Positions 46,915 through 56,269 of a DNA stretch of 64,000 bases are shown here, one piece after another. The notes beneath the pieces were generated by a model. That model made no database searches and was not told the DNA's origin. It saw only the letters and a program-made list of their open reading frames with translations. Positions within the stretch are counted from its first letter, which is position 1. The number at the start of each line of letters is the position of its first letter. Source of the stretch: Catenovulum sp. 2E275 (lineage in GTDB: Bacteria > Pseudomonadota > Gammaproteobacteria > Enterobacterales > Alteromonadaceae); NCBI RefSeq assembly GCF_025515275.1, contig NZ_JAOPFU010000009.1:1-64000 (forward strand), written 5' to 3'. The translations under genes and the position numbers were made by a program.

Positions 46915-48126
46915 TTATTGCTCTGTTACTAGTTGTTGCGTTGGTGTATCAGGGAACAGATCTGGGTTAAAACGATAATTTGTCATAAAATCGCTTAGAA
47001 TATTTCTGAAATGACCTTTATTTTCTTCTGTCATTTCCATCGGCTCAAATAGAGAGTAATTTCCATGACTTAAAATATTAACCAATCTAGCATGTAATAT
47101 TCCTTCGGGGTCGTTAGCTTGTTTTTTAATACAAGCAGAAAAATTATTAAACCCATGGAATGTAGCGGTCTTTTCCAATATGCTTCGTAAGATCGTAAAA
47201 TGATAGGTAAACAAACTTCCAGATTCAGAAGCTTGGTGAAGTTGCTCTAACAATGCTACATGATGGAAAAATGGCGTATCTCTAGTATATTTTAAGGAAT
47301 ATTGTTTATTATCTTTATCGTGTTTTAGAAAGTATGGTTGTAATTTTCCTTTTTCATTCAACTCATTCCACATTACATTAAAAAATAGCGCGTGATGAGA
47401 TGAGATTACAGTTTTAATGGACCCGTTAGCTGATTTGAGTAATTGAGAAAGATGGTTGGCTACCGATATAGCATTGTGATCATCCAATGAAGAAATAGGA
47501 TCATCAATATATAAATACTTCACCCAGCTATAAGCTTCTTGCCCATCAATAGCTAATTGCGCTACAGCTAAAAAGAAACACCAAACAAATATATTTTCTT
47601 CACCACGAGAAACCTTTATATGTTCTATTGTTTCATGTGAACCGTCTTCTAACTCTATCTCACGATTAAAGTTAACAGTCCAATTGGAGTAATCAATTTG
47701 AAAATCAAAATCAGCATAACGTTGTAATAGAGGGCGAATACGATTCTCCATTTCAAGCTCTTGCAAACCATCAAAAAAATGAGAGTCCTGATTAATTTTT
47801 AATACTCGTTGTTGATCATTATCTAGATCGTTATCCCAAGAAAACAAATCTTCAGTGAACGCATTAAAATAAAGAGTATCTCTTGTTGTTTCCTCTGTTA
47901 CTAACTGTGTCGTAACATCATCCGTGCCATTAGCAGGACGCGAAATAACATCTTTACCGAGCTCTTTAAATGCCATAGACAAGCGAGTTTTGCCAGTACC
48001 ATTGTAAGCAAAGACTAGTATCTGATTTACTGTTTGAGTTCTTTTTCCTCTAGGAACACCATTTTCAAATACATCTCTAAACTTTTCAGACACCTCGCCA
48101 AGTTCAGAATAAATTAGCTCGCTCAT
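46915..48126 (-). CDS. PrrC-like ATPase, candidate anticodon nuclease, within the type I operon
   Basis: A 403-residue protein with an ABC-type ATPase: Walker A AYNGTGKT at 40-47, signature-like VSRGEEN at 172-178, Walker B YLYIDDPISSLDD at 204-216 and a His switch in SSHH near 244. The C-terminal part carries R314-x3-E318 and H354, the order and near-spacing of the R320-E324-H356 nuclease triad I recall for E. coli PrrC (396 residues). PrrC is kept silent by a type I enzyme and cuts tRNA-Lys when a phage disables it. Here the gene overlaps hsdS by 4 bp and precedes hsdM. Nuclease activity is inferred; the ATPase and HEPN-like motif are seen. Confidence 0.7.
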   Translation of the reverse strand: MSELIYSELGEVSEKFRDVFENGVPRGKRTQTVNQILVFAYNGTGKTRLSMAFKELGKDVISRPANGTDDVTTQLVTEETTRDTLYFNAFTEDLFSWDNDLDNDQQRVLKINQDSHFFDGLQELEMENRIRPLLQRYADFDFQIDYSNWTVNFNREIELEDGSHETIEHIKVSRGEENIFVWCFFLAVAQLAIDGQEAYSWVKYLYIDDPISSLDDHNAISVANHLSQLLKSANGSIKTVISSHHALFFNVMWNELNEKGKLQPYFLKHDKDNKQYSLKYTRDTPFFHHVALLEQLHQASESGSLFTYHFTILRSILEKTATFHGFNNFSACIKKQANDPEGILHARLVNILSHGNYSLFEPMEMTEENKGHFRNILSDFMTNYRFNPDLFPDTPTQQLVTEQ

Positions 48127-49367
48127 GCAATATCCCCTTCCATTTCTGGGAATAACTTCTGCATTAAACCTTTTTTATATTTTTTCAATACTTTAATTTT
48201 TTTCGATTGAGATTCAATTGTATCATCGAGAGAAGATAAACAATCCGCGATACGATTTTGTTCACCTATATCTAATGGTAACATTACTTTAGATTTACGC
48301 AGTTCGTCCATGTTAATTTTACATGGTACAGCATTTAATAAAGACCTTCTTTGCAATTCATTTTGAAAACGTTCTGACTGCATATATGAATGCAAATATT
48401 TTGAATTAAATCTTTTGTCATTTTTTATTACAGCTAGAGTTACGTAAATACTGAAGTCGTAATCCCAATCAACTACCTTTGTAAATCCAATCTTACCTAT
48501 TCTTGTAATTATAATATCATCTAACTCTGGTTTGTTTTTCACTGTTGCTAAACTATGATCATCAATAGAAATAAATTTATTATCTTTATTACTAACTATA
48601 TTTTCAACACTAAAAAATGGTACACCATCTTCTGTGTATTTCGGAGTTTGATGTGTACCATCAAATATTGAGGAAGTTATGTCCTTTAGTTCTTTCTCTA
48701 TCCAATAGCCCTCACTTCCACTGATTCTACACTCAGGTACACTATTTCCTTCTACTGGAAATAGTTTTTGAATTAAGCCTTTTTTATGTAATTTTAACGC
48801 TTCTAATTTTTGAGTATTTTTAGTAATCAAGTCATCTATCGAAGAAAGACAGTCAGCTACTTTTTGTTGCTCATCAAGATCCTGAGGTATATAGAGTACA
48901 AAGTTTGATATATCATCTTTTGTAAATCCTTGAATCGCCATACCTTGATTAAATTTTAAAAATTCAGTGCTTTTACTTTTTAAATAATAAGCTAAAAAGT
49001 AAACATCATCTTCACTGGGAGTAAAGTTAGCAAAATCCTGGCTAGTGCATAAGGTTTTAGTTGTGACTGCCAACTTTCCCACACCAACTCTTGAAACTAA
49101 AAGTATCGTGTTTTCTGGTACTAGTTTTGTTGCTGATTTAGCTATTGCATCTTCAGTAATAAATCTTGTTACTTTTATTTGATGTATTGAATCATCAGTT
49201 ATATCTGAGCTTGATACCCATGGTATAAGTCCCGTCCAAAAATCTGGATTAGTCTTACTGGGTGTTCCTCCCCCCAGAAAAGTACCAATTTCTTTTAAGC
49301 GTTTTTTTGTCCACGCTTTGTTAAACCCAGAAAACCTCAATTCTGGCACCACCTCAAACTTATTCAT
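48123..49367 (-). CDS. hsdS: Type I restriction-modification specificity subunit HsdS
   Basis: HsdS reads the bipartite DNA target. The 414-residue protein has two target-recognition domains (about 1-150 and 215-360), each followed by a conserved helix; the helices are near-copies (QKVADCLSSIDDLITKNT and NRIADCLSSLDDTIESQS) ending in KKGLIQKLFP and KKGLMQKLFP. The internal repeat is also visible at DNA level, so recombination could swap specificity. It overlaps hsdR by 8 bp and the ATPase gene by 4 bp. Confidence 0.95.
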   Translation of the reverse strand: MNKFEVVPELRFSGFNKAWTKKRLKEIGTFLGGGTPSKTNPDFWTGLIPWVSSSDITDDSIHQIKVTRFITEDAIAKSATKLVPENTILLVSRVGVGKLAVTTKTLCTSQDFANFTPSEDDVYFLAYYLKSKSTEFLKFNQGMAIQGFTKDDISNFVLYIPQDLDEQQKVADCLSSIDDLITKNTQKLEALKLHKKGLIQKLFPVEGNSVPECRISGSEGYWIEKELKDITSSIFDGTHQTPKYTEDGVPFFSVENIVSNKDNKFISIDDHSLATVKNKPELDDIIITRIGKIGFTKVVDWDYDFSIYVTLAVIKNDKRFNSKYLHSYMQSERFQNELQRRSLLNAVPCKINMDELRKSKVMLPLDIGEQNRIADCLSSLDDTIESQSKKIKVLKKYKKGLMQKLFPEMEGDIA

Positions 49368-52300
49368 AAGCTGCTAACCCCGAAATTTCACGCCCTTGGG
49401 CTAGTTTATTTAGATAAGGAACCAAATCTTCCATTAATGCTAACTCTTTCTTAGTACGTTCTTTCCAGCTAAGCTCTAGTGGCTCCAATAGATCTCCCAG
49501 TTTCTCACCATCAAAAATCATTCGTCCCATTATGCCATCAACAAATGCCTGCAAGCTCTCTGTTGTTAAGCCGTGCTTCATAGCCATGTTATTGAGTTCA
49601 TTAGTCGCCTTTTTCATTTTAAATGCCTGATAACCAGCGTGGATTTGTGACACATCTAATGCTTCACCAGAAGGTAAACTATGTATATAAGCAATTAACT
49701 CATCCCGCTCAGACATCAAATTCGCTTGCGAGCAAATTAACTCGATAAGTTGCTGACGCGTCATGCTTTGCTTACTTGTTCCCTGAGTAGATTTAGCAAT
49801 TAATCCCATGATGTAGTCATAATCGATTAGAGCGGATGCAAACAACACAAACTCAAACTCTAATTGCTCGACTTCTTCAGGTAAGTCTCCTGTCCCTTTG
49901 TTTGTGTCTAGCTTGCGTTTCAAGTCTTTGGCTGTTTCTAAATACGCACCTTTAAAGCCACGTAAGGTATCAATCGGTAATGTCTCTGCTACCTGAGATT
50001 TCTGTTCGTCATCTAGTTCTGTGTACTGTTCTAGTTGGTTTTTAAATTTTTGTACTTCTTTGAAATGATTAATAAAAGAAGCTCTTTGCGCATCACCTTG
50101 AAGATTTGTCACTTCTGAAGGCTCACATGCTAAGCCTTGCTTTTGCATGAAAACTTCTAACTTATCAACCGCTTCTTTATATTTTTCAACGACAACAGGC
50201 GCAGGATCTACCAACCAAACCTGTTCAGCACCTTCTTCTTTTTTACCAGAGAAAAGTTTAATCGCTTCATTAACTTCTTTTTCTTGACCTCGGAAATCTA
50301 AAATATTCCCCCAAGGCTTACTATCATTCAATACACGGTTAGTACGTGAAAATGCTTGTATAAGACCATGGTGTTTTAGGTTCTTATCCACGTATAAAGT
50401 GTTCAGGTATTTGGAGTCAAACCCTGTCAATAACATATCAACGACGATCACAATATCGATCTTGTTTTTATGAGGATAATCAGCATTATCGTATTGCTGA
50501 TCTTTAATCCGCTGCTGAACATCTTGGTAATAGAGGTCAAACTCATTAATAGTATGATTGGTTGAGTATTGATGGTTGTAGCTATTAATAATATCGATTA
50601 ATGCTTGCTTTTTACGCTCTGGCTCTACTTCGTTATCGGCTTTTTCTTGTGGTAGGTCTTCTTGTAATTGCTGAATATCTTTCACATTTCGAGCGAGTGT
50701 ATTTAAATCTGAATCTTCTTTATCTTTATCACTAAGCTGCACTGGTGGTGAAAACACACAGGCAATATTTAAAGGAATATAGTCCTCAGATTCGGACGCT
50801 TTAAGCTCTTGCTGGCTCTTAAACTCTTCGAAGTATTCAATCGCATGGTTGATAGAAGCTGTTGCTAGAATGGCATTGAATCGGCGCTGATTCGTCACAG
50901 CATCATGTTTTTCCAATATCTCTTGAACAACAGCTCGTGGTGGAGGTGTAACTCTTTTCGCCGTTACTTCAGCTTCATCATTACTGACGTCCGCTAATTG
51001 TTTGCTTGCAGAATGTTTGCCAAAAAAGTCAATATGGAAGCTTAGAACGTTCTTGTCTTCAATTGCATGAGTAATCGTATAGTGGTGTAGCTCTTGCTCA
51101 AAGATACTCTCTGTGGTCTTAAAGGAACCCACATTGCCATCAATTTGAGTATACGCTGAGTTTTTCTCGAATATAGGAGTACCTGTAAAGCCAAATAATT
51201 GTGCTTCAGGGAAAAACTCTTTAATCGCTTTATGGTTTTCACCGAACTGAGAGCGGTGACATTCATCAAAGATAAAAACAATACGCTTATCTCGTAATGG
51301 CTCTAAACGCTCTTTGAAGGTTTTCTTACCCTCTTTCAGTTTACTTTGGTTGCGCTTACTGTTTTCATCTAACGCTAAGCCGAGTTTCTGGATCGTTGTA
51401 ACGATAACTTTATCAGAATAGTCTTCTGACAACATACGACGAACTAACGTTTCTGTATTGGTGTTTTCTTCCACACAGCCGTCTTGAAACTTATTAAATT
51501 CTTCTCGGGTTTGACGATCCAAGTCTTTTCTGTCTACTACGAACAAGCACTTTTCAATATCAGGATTATCTTTAAGTAACGTTGACGCTTTAAACGACGT
51601 TAGGGTTTTACCTGAACCTGTTGTATGCCAAATATAGCCATTTCCTCGCCCTTCATGGATACAGTCAACAATAGCTTCCACCGCATAAATTTGATACGGA
51701 CGCATAACCAGGAGCTTTTGCTCCGACTGAACCAGTACCATATAACGGCTAATCATTTGACCGAGAGTACACTTCGCTAAAAAGGCATCAGCAAAGTCAT
51801 GTAAGTGCGAAATTTTACGGTTAGTTTCATTAGCTAGTTGATAAACAGGTAAAAAACGCTCATCAGCATTGAAGCTAAAATGCTCATTACGGTTGTTTGC
51901 AAAGTAATAAGTGTGGTGTTCATTGCTAACAATAAACATTTGAATGAAGCACATCAGTGTATTGGTGTAGCCATTGCCAATATCGTTTTTGTAATCAACG
52001 ATTTGTTCCATAGCCCGACGAGTCACAATGTCGTAAGCCTTCAGCTCAATCTGAACCGTAGGTACACCATTAATCAGTAAAATCACATCGTAACGGTGAT
52101 TGCTTTCATCCGTGTTCATGCGTAATTGATTAATGACTTCAAACTCATTTTTACACCAGTCTTTAATGTTCACTAAGGTGTAATGCAGCGGTGTGCCATC
52201 CTCACGCTGAAAGTAGCCACGTTCACGCAGCGTTTTAGCTGCTTCAAAGACATCAGCCGTAATGATGTCTTGATACAAACGCTCAAATTCATTGTCAGTA

Positions 52301-52446
52301 AGATTGACGAAGTTTAACGCCTCAAATTTTTCACGAAAGTTCTGCTTCAGGGCTCGTTCTGTTCGAATATCTTTACGGTATGAGTACTTTAAGTCACCCA
52401 GCTTATCTATAAGAGCTTGTTCAATTTGTGCTTCTTTCGTTATCAT
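49360..52446 (-). CDS. hsdR: Type I restriction endonuclease subunit HsdR
   Basis: HsdR supplies the translocase and nuclease. The N-terminal PD-ExK nuclease has Asp120, then Glu134 and Lys136 in IELKAYD. The helicase region has Walker A WHTTGSGKT near 273-281, a DEAD-like DECHRSQ near 396 and motif VI QAFSRTNRV near 685. The C-terminal helical region binds the methylase. At 1028 residues it is close to the EcoR124-type enzyme (1038). It is the first gene of the operon. Confidence 0.95.
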   Translation of the reverse strand: MITKEAQIEQALIDKLGDLKYSYRKDIRTERALKQNFREKFEALNFVNLTDNEFERLYQDIITADVFEAAKTLRERGYFQREDGTPLHYTLVNIKDWCKNEFEVINQLRMNTDESNHRYDVILLINGVPTVQIELKAYDIVTRRAMEQIVDYKNDIGNGYTNTLMCFIQMFIVSNEHHTYYFANNRNEHFSFNADERFLPVYQLANETNRKISHLHDFADAFLAKCTLGQMISRYMVLVQSEQKLLVMRPYQIYAVEAIVDCIHEGRGNGYIWHTTGSGKTLTSFKASTLLKDNPDIEKCLFVVDRKDLDRQTREEFNKFQDGCVEENTNTETLVRRMLSEDYSDKVIVTTIQKLGLALDENSKRNQSKLKEGKKTFKERLEPLRDKRIVFIFDECHRSQFGENHKAIKEFFPEAQLFGFTGTPIFEKNSAYTQIDGNVGSFKTTESIFEQELHHYTITHAIEDKNVLSFHIDFFGKHSASKQLADVSNDEAEVTAKRVTPPPRAVVQEILEKHDAVTNQRRFNAILATASINHAIEYFEEFKSQQELKASESEDYIPLNIACVFSPPVQLSDKDKEDSDLNTLARNVKDIQQLQEDLPQEKADNEVEPERKKQALIDIINSYNHQYSTNHTINEFDLYYQDVQQRIKDQQYDNADYPHKNKIDIVIVVDMLLTGFDSKYLNTLYVDKNLKHHGLIQAFSRTNRVLNDSKPWGNILDFRGQEKEVNEAIKLFSGKKEEGAEQVWLVDPAPVVVEKYKEAVDKLEVFMQKQGLACEPSEVTNLQGDAQRASFINHFKEVQKFKNQLEQYTELDDEQKSQVAETLPIDTLRGFKGAYLETAKDLKRKLDTNKGTGDLPEEVEQLEFEFVLFASALIDYDYIMGLIAKSTQGTSKQSMTRQQLIELICSQANLMSERDELIAYIHSLPSGEALDVSQIHAGYQAFKMKKATNELNNMAMKHGLTTESLQAFVDGIMGRMIFDGEKLGDLLEPLELSWKERTKKELALMEDLVPYLNKLAQGREISGLAAYE

Positions 52447-52633
52447 TTTTAGCTACCAAATACTTAAATGAATAAATGCGTTATTACAACGACTTGTCTC
52501 TATTGTATTCTACCCTAACCGCAACTATCTATTAATCGAATGGGATGAATATAATCTTTGTACCAGATAAGATCTGGGGAAATTTATTTTTATCAAGTAA
52601 AATTGTTGATGGTTTTATTATTCAATTTCCTTT

Positions 52634-52816
52634 TTACTTATTTGTTATGGCTTTTTGTTCTTCAATCCACTTTTCTAAATCGGTCCGCTTAAAACGCCAA
52701 CTTCCGCCTACTTTAAAACCAGGAAGTTTGCCTTCACTTGCAAGTCTATAGGTGGTCTTCTCATTCAGCTTTAGGTACAAGGCGACCTCTTGAATGGTCA
52801 TTATTTCATCATTCAT
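52634..52816 (-). CDS. Small helix-turn-helix regulator (excisionase/AlpA-like)
   Basis: A 60-residue MerR-like winged helix: MTIQEVALYLKLNEKTTYRL, then GKLPGFKVGGSWRFKR and DLEKWIEEQ, the HTH_17 excisionase pattern. Such small proteins occur next to type I restriction operons and on mobile islands as regulators or excisionases. It lies 187 bp upstream of hsdR on the same strand and faces tnsA. Its likely targets are the repeats in the adjacent intergenic region. Confidence 0.8.
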   Translation of the reverse strand: MNDEIMTIQEVALYLKLNEKTTYRLASEGKLPGFKVGGSWRFKRTDLEKWIEEQKAITNK

Positions 52817-53179
52817 GGGTATTTCTCATGCATTGAATATGACTAGGATATGAGAAAATTACGGAAATTTCCATTGCCATTTTATTAATTACTTAAATAT
52901 TAAGTCGTTAGCAGTTTTTAATTATTTTTTAGAAAATAACCACTTACAAATTTTGTCATTTTTAAAATGACAAAAAACATACTTGTTTTTGCCATTTATT
53001 ATATTTTTAATATATTAACTCTTTGATTTTATTTGTAATTTTAATTGACGTTTGCGTTTCTTTGTTTATTCTTTAATCGTAAATATCGATTAGGATGCAA
53101 ACTGAAATGAGACAAATAAATTACCTTTACGTTGGCTTTATTTATTCCACGAAGATTGTTTAAGAGCTGGAAATAAAGC
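52817..53179. promoter_or_regulatory. Divergent regulatory region between the excisionase-like gene and tnsA
   Basis: 363 AT-rich bases without a gene. It holds a perfect palindrome at 52951-52975, two further half-sites of the pattern TTGCCATTT (52874 and 52989, same strand) and a possible promoter for tnsA (TTGCCA at 52989-52994, TATATT at 53011-53016). No GAAGACAAT unit is found, so this does not look like the transposon end used by the repeats at 45117. A role in controlling both directions is inferred. Confidence 0.5.
52951..52975. repeat. Perfect palindrome, 12-bp arms, upstream of tnsA
   Basis: Arms TTTTGTCATTTT (52951-52962) and AAAATGACAAAA (52964-52975) surround a single T. It is the best candidate operator for the transposition genes or for the neighbouring HTH gene. 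The inner TGTCATTTT also resembles the start of the terminal repeats of Tn5053/Tn402-type elements. Confidence 0.75.
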
Positions 53180-54004
53180 ATGGGCAAGAGGCTTAAAGAC
53201 GTAACACTAACTAGGCAACGAAATTGGTACGTCGCGCATAGAGAGAGTATCGAGCGCGATGAGCTAATTTATGAACCATTTTGGCGCACAGAGGACATCC
53301 CAAGTTTCGGTGTGAAAACCAAAATACCTCACTTTGAAATACCTTATCGTATCGTTCATTTACTTTCACAAAATGAGCTGTGGGCCTATTTAGAATTAAT
53401 TCGTAACCCGCTTGTTATTGAAGTGTATGAGCAATATGCCTTGCCACTTGAAGAAACCCTAGCATCAGCTGAATTTCTTGGAGTTAAGCATCCTGTATAC
53501 CCAGGTACAAAAACACCCATAATTCAAACAATTGATTTCATGTGTGATATGTATGATTTAGAGACTGGATCAAGCTATCAAGCCGCATTTCCGGTGAAGC
53601 AACCGGAAGACGCAATGCGTTATAGAACAGCTGAAAAGCTTGCTTTACAAGAAGCTTATTGCGTAACAAAGGGCATACATTATGAGCTTCTTTTAAGTGA
53701 TAAATTACGAACAGTTAAGAGTGTTTCACTTGAGTGCTTGTACCGCCATCGTAAGCTACCTATGCATTATGCAAGGGTTGCGGATCGTTGGTTACCTAAT
53801 TTCTTTGGGTGCTTATTTGATGACCGACATGCTCGAACTGCTCATTTAATAGATCGAGCTTCAAATGCGACAGGTGTAAAGTACGAAACAGGCGTGACAA
53901 TCTTCTACAATGCTCTGTGGCACAAAAAAATCGAGATGAATTGGCTTAAGCCACTAAAGCTTGAAATGGCGGCCTCTGATTTAGGGTTGTATCCTAATGT
54001 CTGA
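53180..54004 (+). CDS. tnsA: Tn7-like transposase endonuclease subunit TnsA
   Basis: TnsA cuts the 5' ends of the transposon so that, with TnsB, the element is fully excised. The 274-residue protein (Tn7 TnsA is 273) has the PD-(D/E)XK-like catalytic set Glu66 in SQNELWAY, Asp119 in QTIDFM and Lys140 in FPVKQPED, matching Tn7 Glu63, Asp114 and Lys132. The C-terminal part would be the winged helix that binds TnsC. It overlaps tnsB by 8 bp. The presence of TnsA predicts cut-and-paste rather than copy-type transposition. Confidence 0.93.
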   Translation: MGKRLKDVTLTRQRNWYVAHRESIERDELIYEPFWRTEDIPSFGVKTKIPHFEIPYRIVHLLSQNELWAYLELIRNPLVIEVYEQYALPLEETLASAEFLGVKHPVYPGTKTPIIQTIDFMCDMYDLETGSSYQAAFPVKQPEDAMRYRTAEKLALQEAYCVTKGIHYELLLSDKLRTVKSVSLECLYRHRKLPMHYARVADRWLPNFFGCLFDDRHARTAHLIDRASNATGVKYETGVTIFYNALWHKKIEMNWLKPLKLEMAASDLGLYPNV

Positions 54005-56267
54005 TTTCCCTTCCAAAAAACACTCTGTAATTGAAAAACTGCAATTAAACAAAGTCTTGTCGTTAAGTTTAGAGCTTCAAGAGGCTCAAGAGCCGTATTT
54101 CTTAGGAGGCCATGCGTTTAATGAAGATTACCTAGTTGTACTAATTGATGATGAGTCTAACTTTCTTTACGCAATAAACACTGAATCTACACCACGGTTT
54201 CCAATCCGCATAGATTACACATTAGCATGTGTAGCCATTGAAAGTGGGGCGATAGAAGTTATTGAGATGGATTGGCCACCTGAAATTTTATTGCCGTTTG
54301 ATGAATTGACCACGGAGCAGCAGAACAAAGCACAAGAGCGTTTTGATGTTATCCAGCCTTTAATTAAGGACTTAGAGGCAACGCTTAGAAATAGTTACGG
54401 AGAAAATGTATTTCAAAAAGTGATTCAACAAAGTGGTAAGTCTAAACAGTATGTATATGACAGTTTCTATGGGTATTTGGTCTATGGGCGCAGAAAAGCA
54501 GGGCTAGCGTTTACTATCGGCAAAAACATTTTCCACGAATCAAAAGAGCATCGTGAAGTACATGTGAAATTGGGCAGGCCAAATGAAAATAAAGCGAAAG
54601 GGAAAGTGCTAGATGACTATGACCTTAAAGTCTTTCAATTAGGTAAAAGACTTTACCAAAAACGCAATGGCCCTAGTATAAAAGCGACATTTGAGCTTCT
54701 CTTATCCAAACATTATTATGAGTCGCGAACTCTGAACAAGCTGCCCCAACGTAAAGATGAAAAGTATAAAGTCACTTTAAAGTCACCTACAGAGCGTCCG
54801 ACGGTTAATCAGTTTTACTTTTGGTTAATGAAAGAGTGTGGCGGCAATATTCGAGTTCGAGACAAATCTCGGCGAAACCCCATTGAACAAAAGAAAGATT
54901 ATGCAGGCCGTACCGGAAATGCGTTTGCGGATGTTATTGCCTTCGGACAATGCTTTGAGTTGGATGAAACGCCCTTCGAAGAAGAACTGGTATCTATTTT
55001 CGATTTAAGCCGCAGTACGAAAATTGGTAAAGCAACTCTTTATTTTATTATTGATAGACTTAGTAAATATATTACTGGTTTTTTTATTACGACAGAAAAG
55101 CCCTCATATAAAACGGTTCGTCAGGCCTTATTTAATGCTGGGCGTGATAAACGTAAGTTCCTAGAGGAGCTTGGGTTTTCACCAGATGAATTTGCTTGGG
55201 ATTTTAACTACATACCCCTTACTTTGTTTGTAGATAATGCTGAGTTTAAAAACAAAATCTCAGAAGGTGCGGTATTCGATTTACAAACACAAATTAAATT
55301 TGCTCGAAAAGGAAAAGGCGACGACAAACCCAATGTAGAGCAAATGTTTGATGTATTTAGAAAGTTCTTTGAAGGGATTAGTAAAGGCTTTCAATCAAAA
55401 TCACTAACTGACATTTATAACCAACTCGCACGTAAACACGCATCATTGACAGTCGCTGAGCTGAATATAATCACTATGGTGTATGTGAACTATCACAATA
55501 ATTACCGCTTTATAAAAGAGTTCAATTTTGATCGCTCATTACTTCAAGATGAAGTACCACCTATACCGGCCAAATTAGCTGAGTGGAGCTTGAGATATCG
55601 GCCTGGGTATACTTTTCATTATCCTGATGAAGAGCTTTACATGAAGTTGCTTTCTAAAGGTGAAGTGTCTGTTCATCAAAAAGGTATTTATTTCAAGAAA
55701 ATAGGGCTTTGGTATAACTGTGAATGGATTTTAAAAGAGGGATATCAAGAAAAGGGAGTGAATCGTAACAGAGTTGTTCCAATGATATGTCGATACAACG
55801 AAAACTTTGTTGATTTGATTTTTATCCAAACTGATGCGGGTTTGAAAGTTGCAACACTAGATACGCGTTCAGCTGCATTTTATGGATTATCTCATCATGA
55901 AGCTTTGATTCTGAAAGATAAAATGAACCGCAGTGAAGCTGAATTTTCTGAGGAAGAGCTTATGTATCGCTTAGGTTTCAGAGATTTTCTTAAAGATATG
56001 CTTATAAAAGCCAATAAAGAAAAACAATCTAGCTCTGTCCCTGTCCTGTCTGAAATTAAAAAGAATGCTCAATTAGAAACATACATAAATCGTTTTGCTG
56101 ACATAAATCATATGTTGCAAGCCTACAAAAATGAAATGGAATCGGACTCTTTTTTTGATGAAAGTGACGAAATTGATAGTAATCACCTAAGTCATCGTCA
56201 ATTTGACTTTGATGAGAGTGACGAGCCTGCATCTGGGCGCAGTGCATTTGATAATGATGAGGATTAA
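53997..56267 (+). CDS. tnsB: Tn7-like DDE transposase TnsB
   Basis: TnsB binds the transposon ends and joins their 3' ends to the target. The 756-residue protein has N-terminal DNA-binding domains (about 1-310), then an RNase H-like core with Asp323 in ELDETPF, Asp413 in FVDNAEF and Glu448 in NVEQMFD, the full DDE triad. The C-terminus is acidic and rich in Asp, Ser and Glu, likely the tail that contacts TnsC. tnsC begins 2 bp after its stop. Confidence 0.94.
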   Translation: MSDFPSKKHSVIEKLQLNKVLSLSLELQEAQEPYFLGGHAFNEDYLVVLIDDESNFLYAINTESTPRFPIRIDYTLACVAIESGAIEVIEMDWPPEILLPFDELTTEQQNKAQERFDVIQPLIKDLEATLRNSYGENVFQKVIQQSGKSKQYVYDSFYGYLVYGRRKAGLAFTIGKNIFHESKEHREVHVKLGRPNENKAKGKVLDDYDLKVFQLGKRLYQKRNGPSIKATFELLLSKHYYESRTLNKLPQRKDEKYKVTLKSPTERPTVNQFYFWLMKECGGNIRVRDKSRRNPIEQKKDYAGRTGNAFADVIAFGQCFELDETPFEEELVSIFDLSRSTKIGKATLYFIIDRLSKYITGFFITTEKPSYKTVRQALFNAGRDKRKFLEELGFSPDEFAWDFNYIPLTLFVDNAEFKNKISEGAVFDLQTQIKFARKGKGDDKPNVEQMFDVFRKFFEGISKGFQSKSLTDIYNQLARKHASLTVAELNIITMVYVNYHNNYRFIKEFNFDRSLLQDEVPPIPAKLAEWSLRYRPGYTFHYPDEELYMKLLSKGEVSVHQKGIYFKKIGLWYNCEWILKEGYQEKGVNRNRVVPMICRYNENFVDLIFIQTDAGLKVATLDTRSAAFYGLSHHEALILKDKMNRSEAEFSEEELMYRLGFRDFLKDMLIKANKEKQSSSVPVLSEIKKNAQLETYINRFADINHMLQAYKNEMESDSFFDESDEIDSNHLSHRQFDFDESDEPASGRSAFDNDED

Positions 56268-56269
56268 TT

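Noticed and set aside
53150-53165. CGAAGATTGTT near the tnsA start as another copy of the 21-bp repeat
   Set aside because: It matches only CGAAGA of the core and has no second copy at 21-bp spacing.
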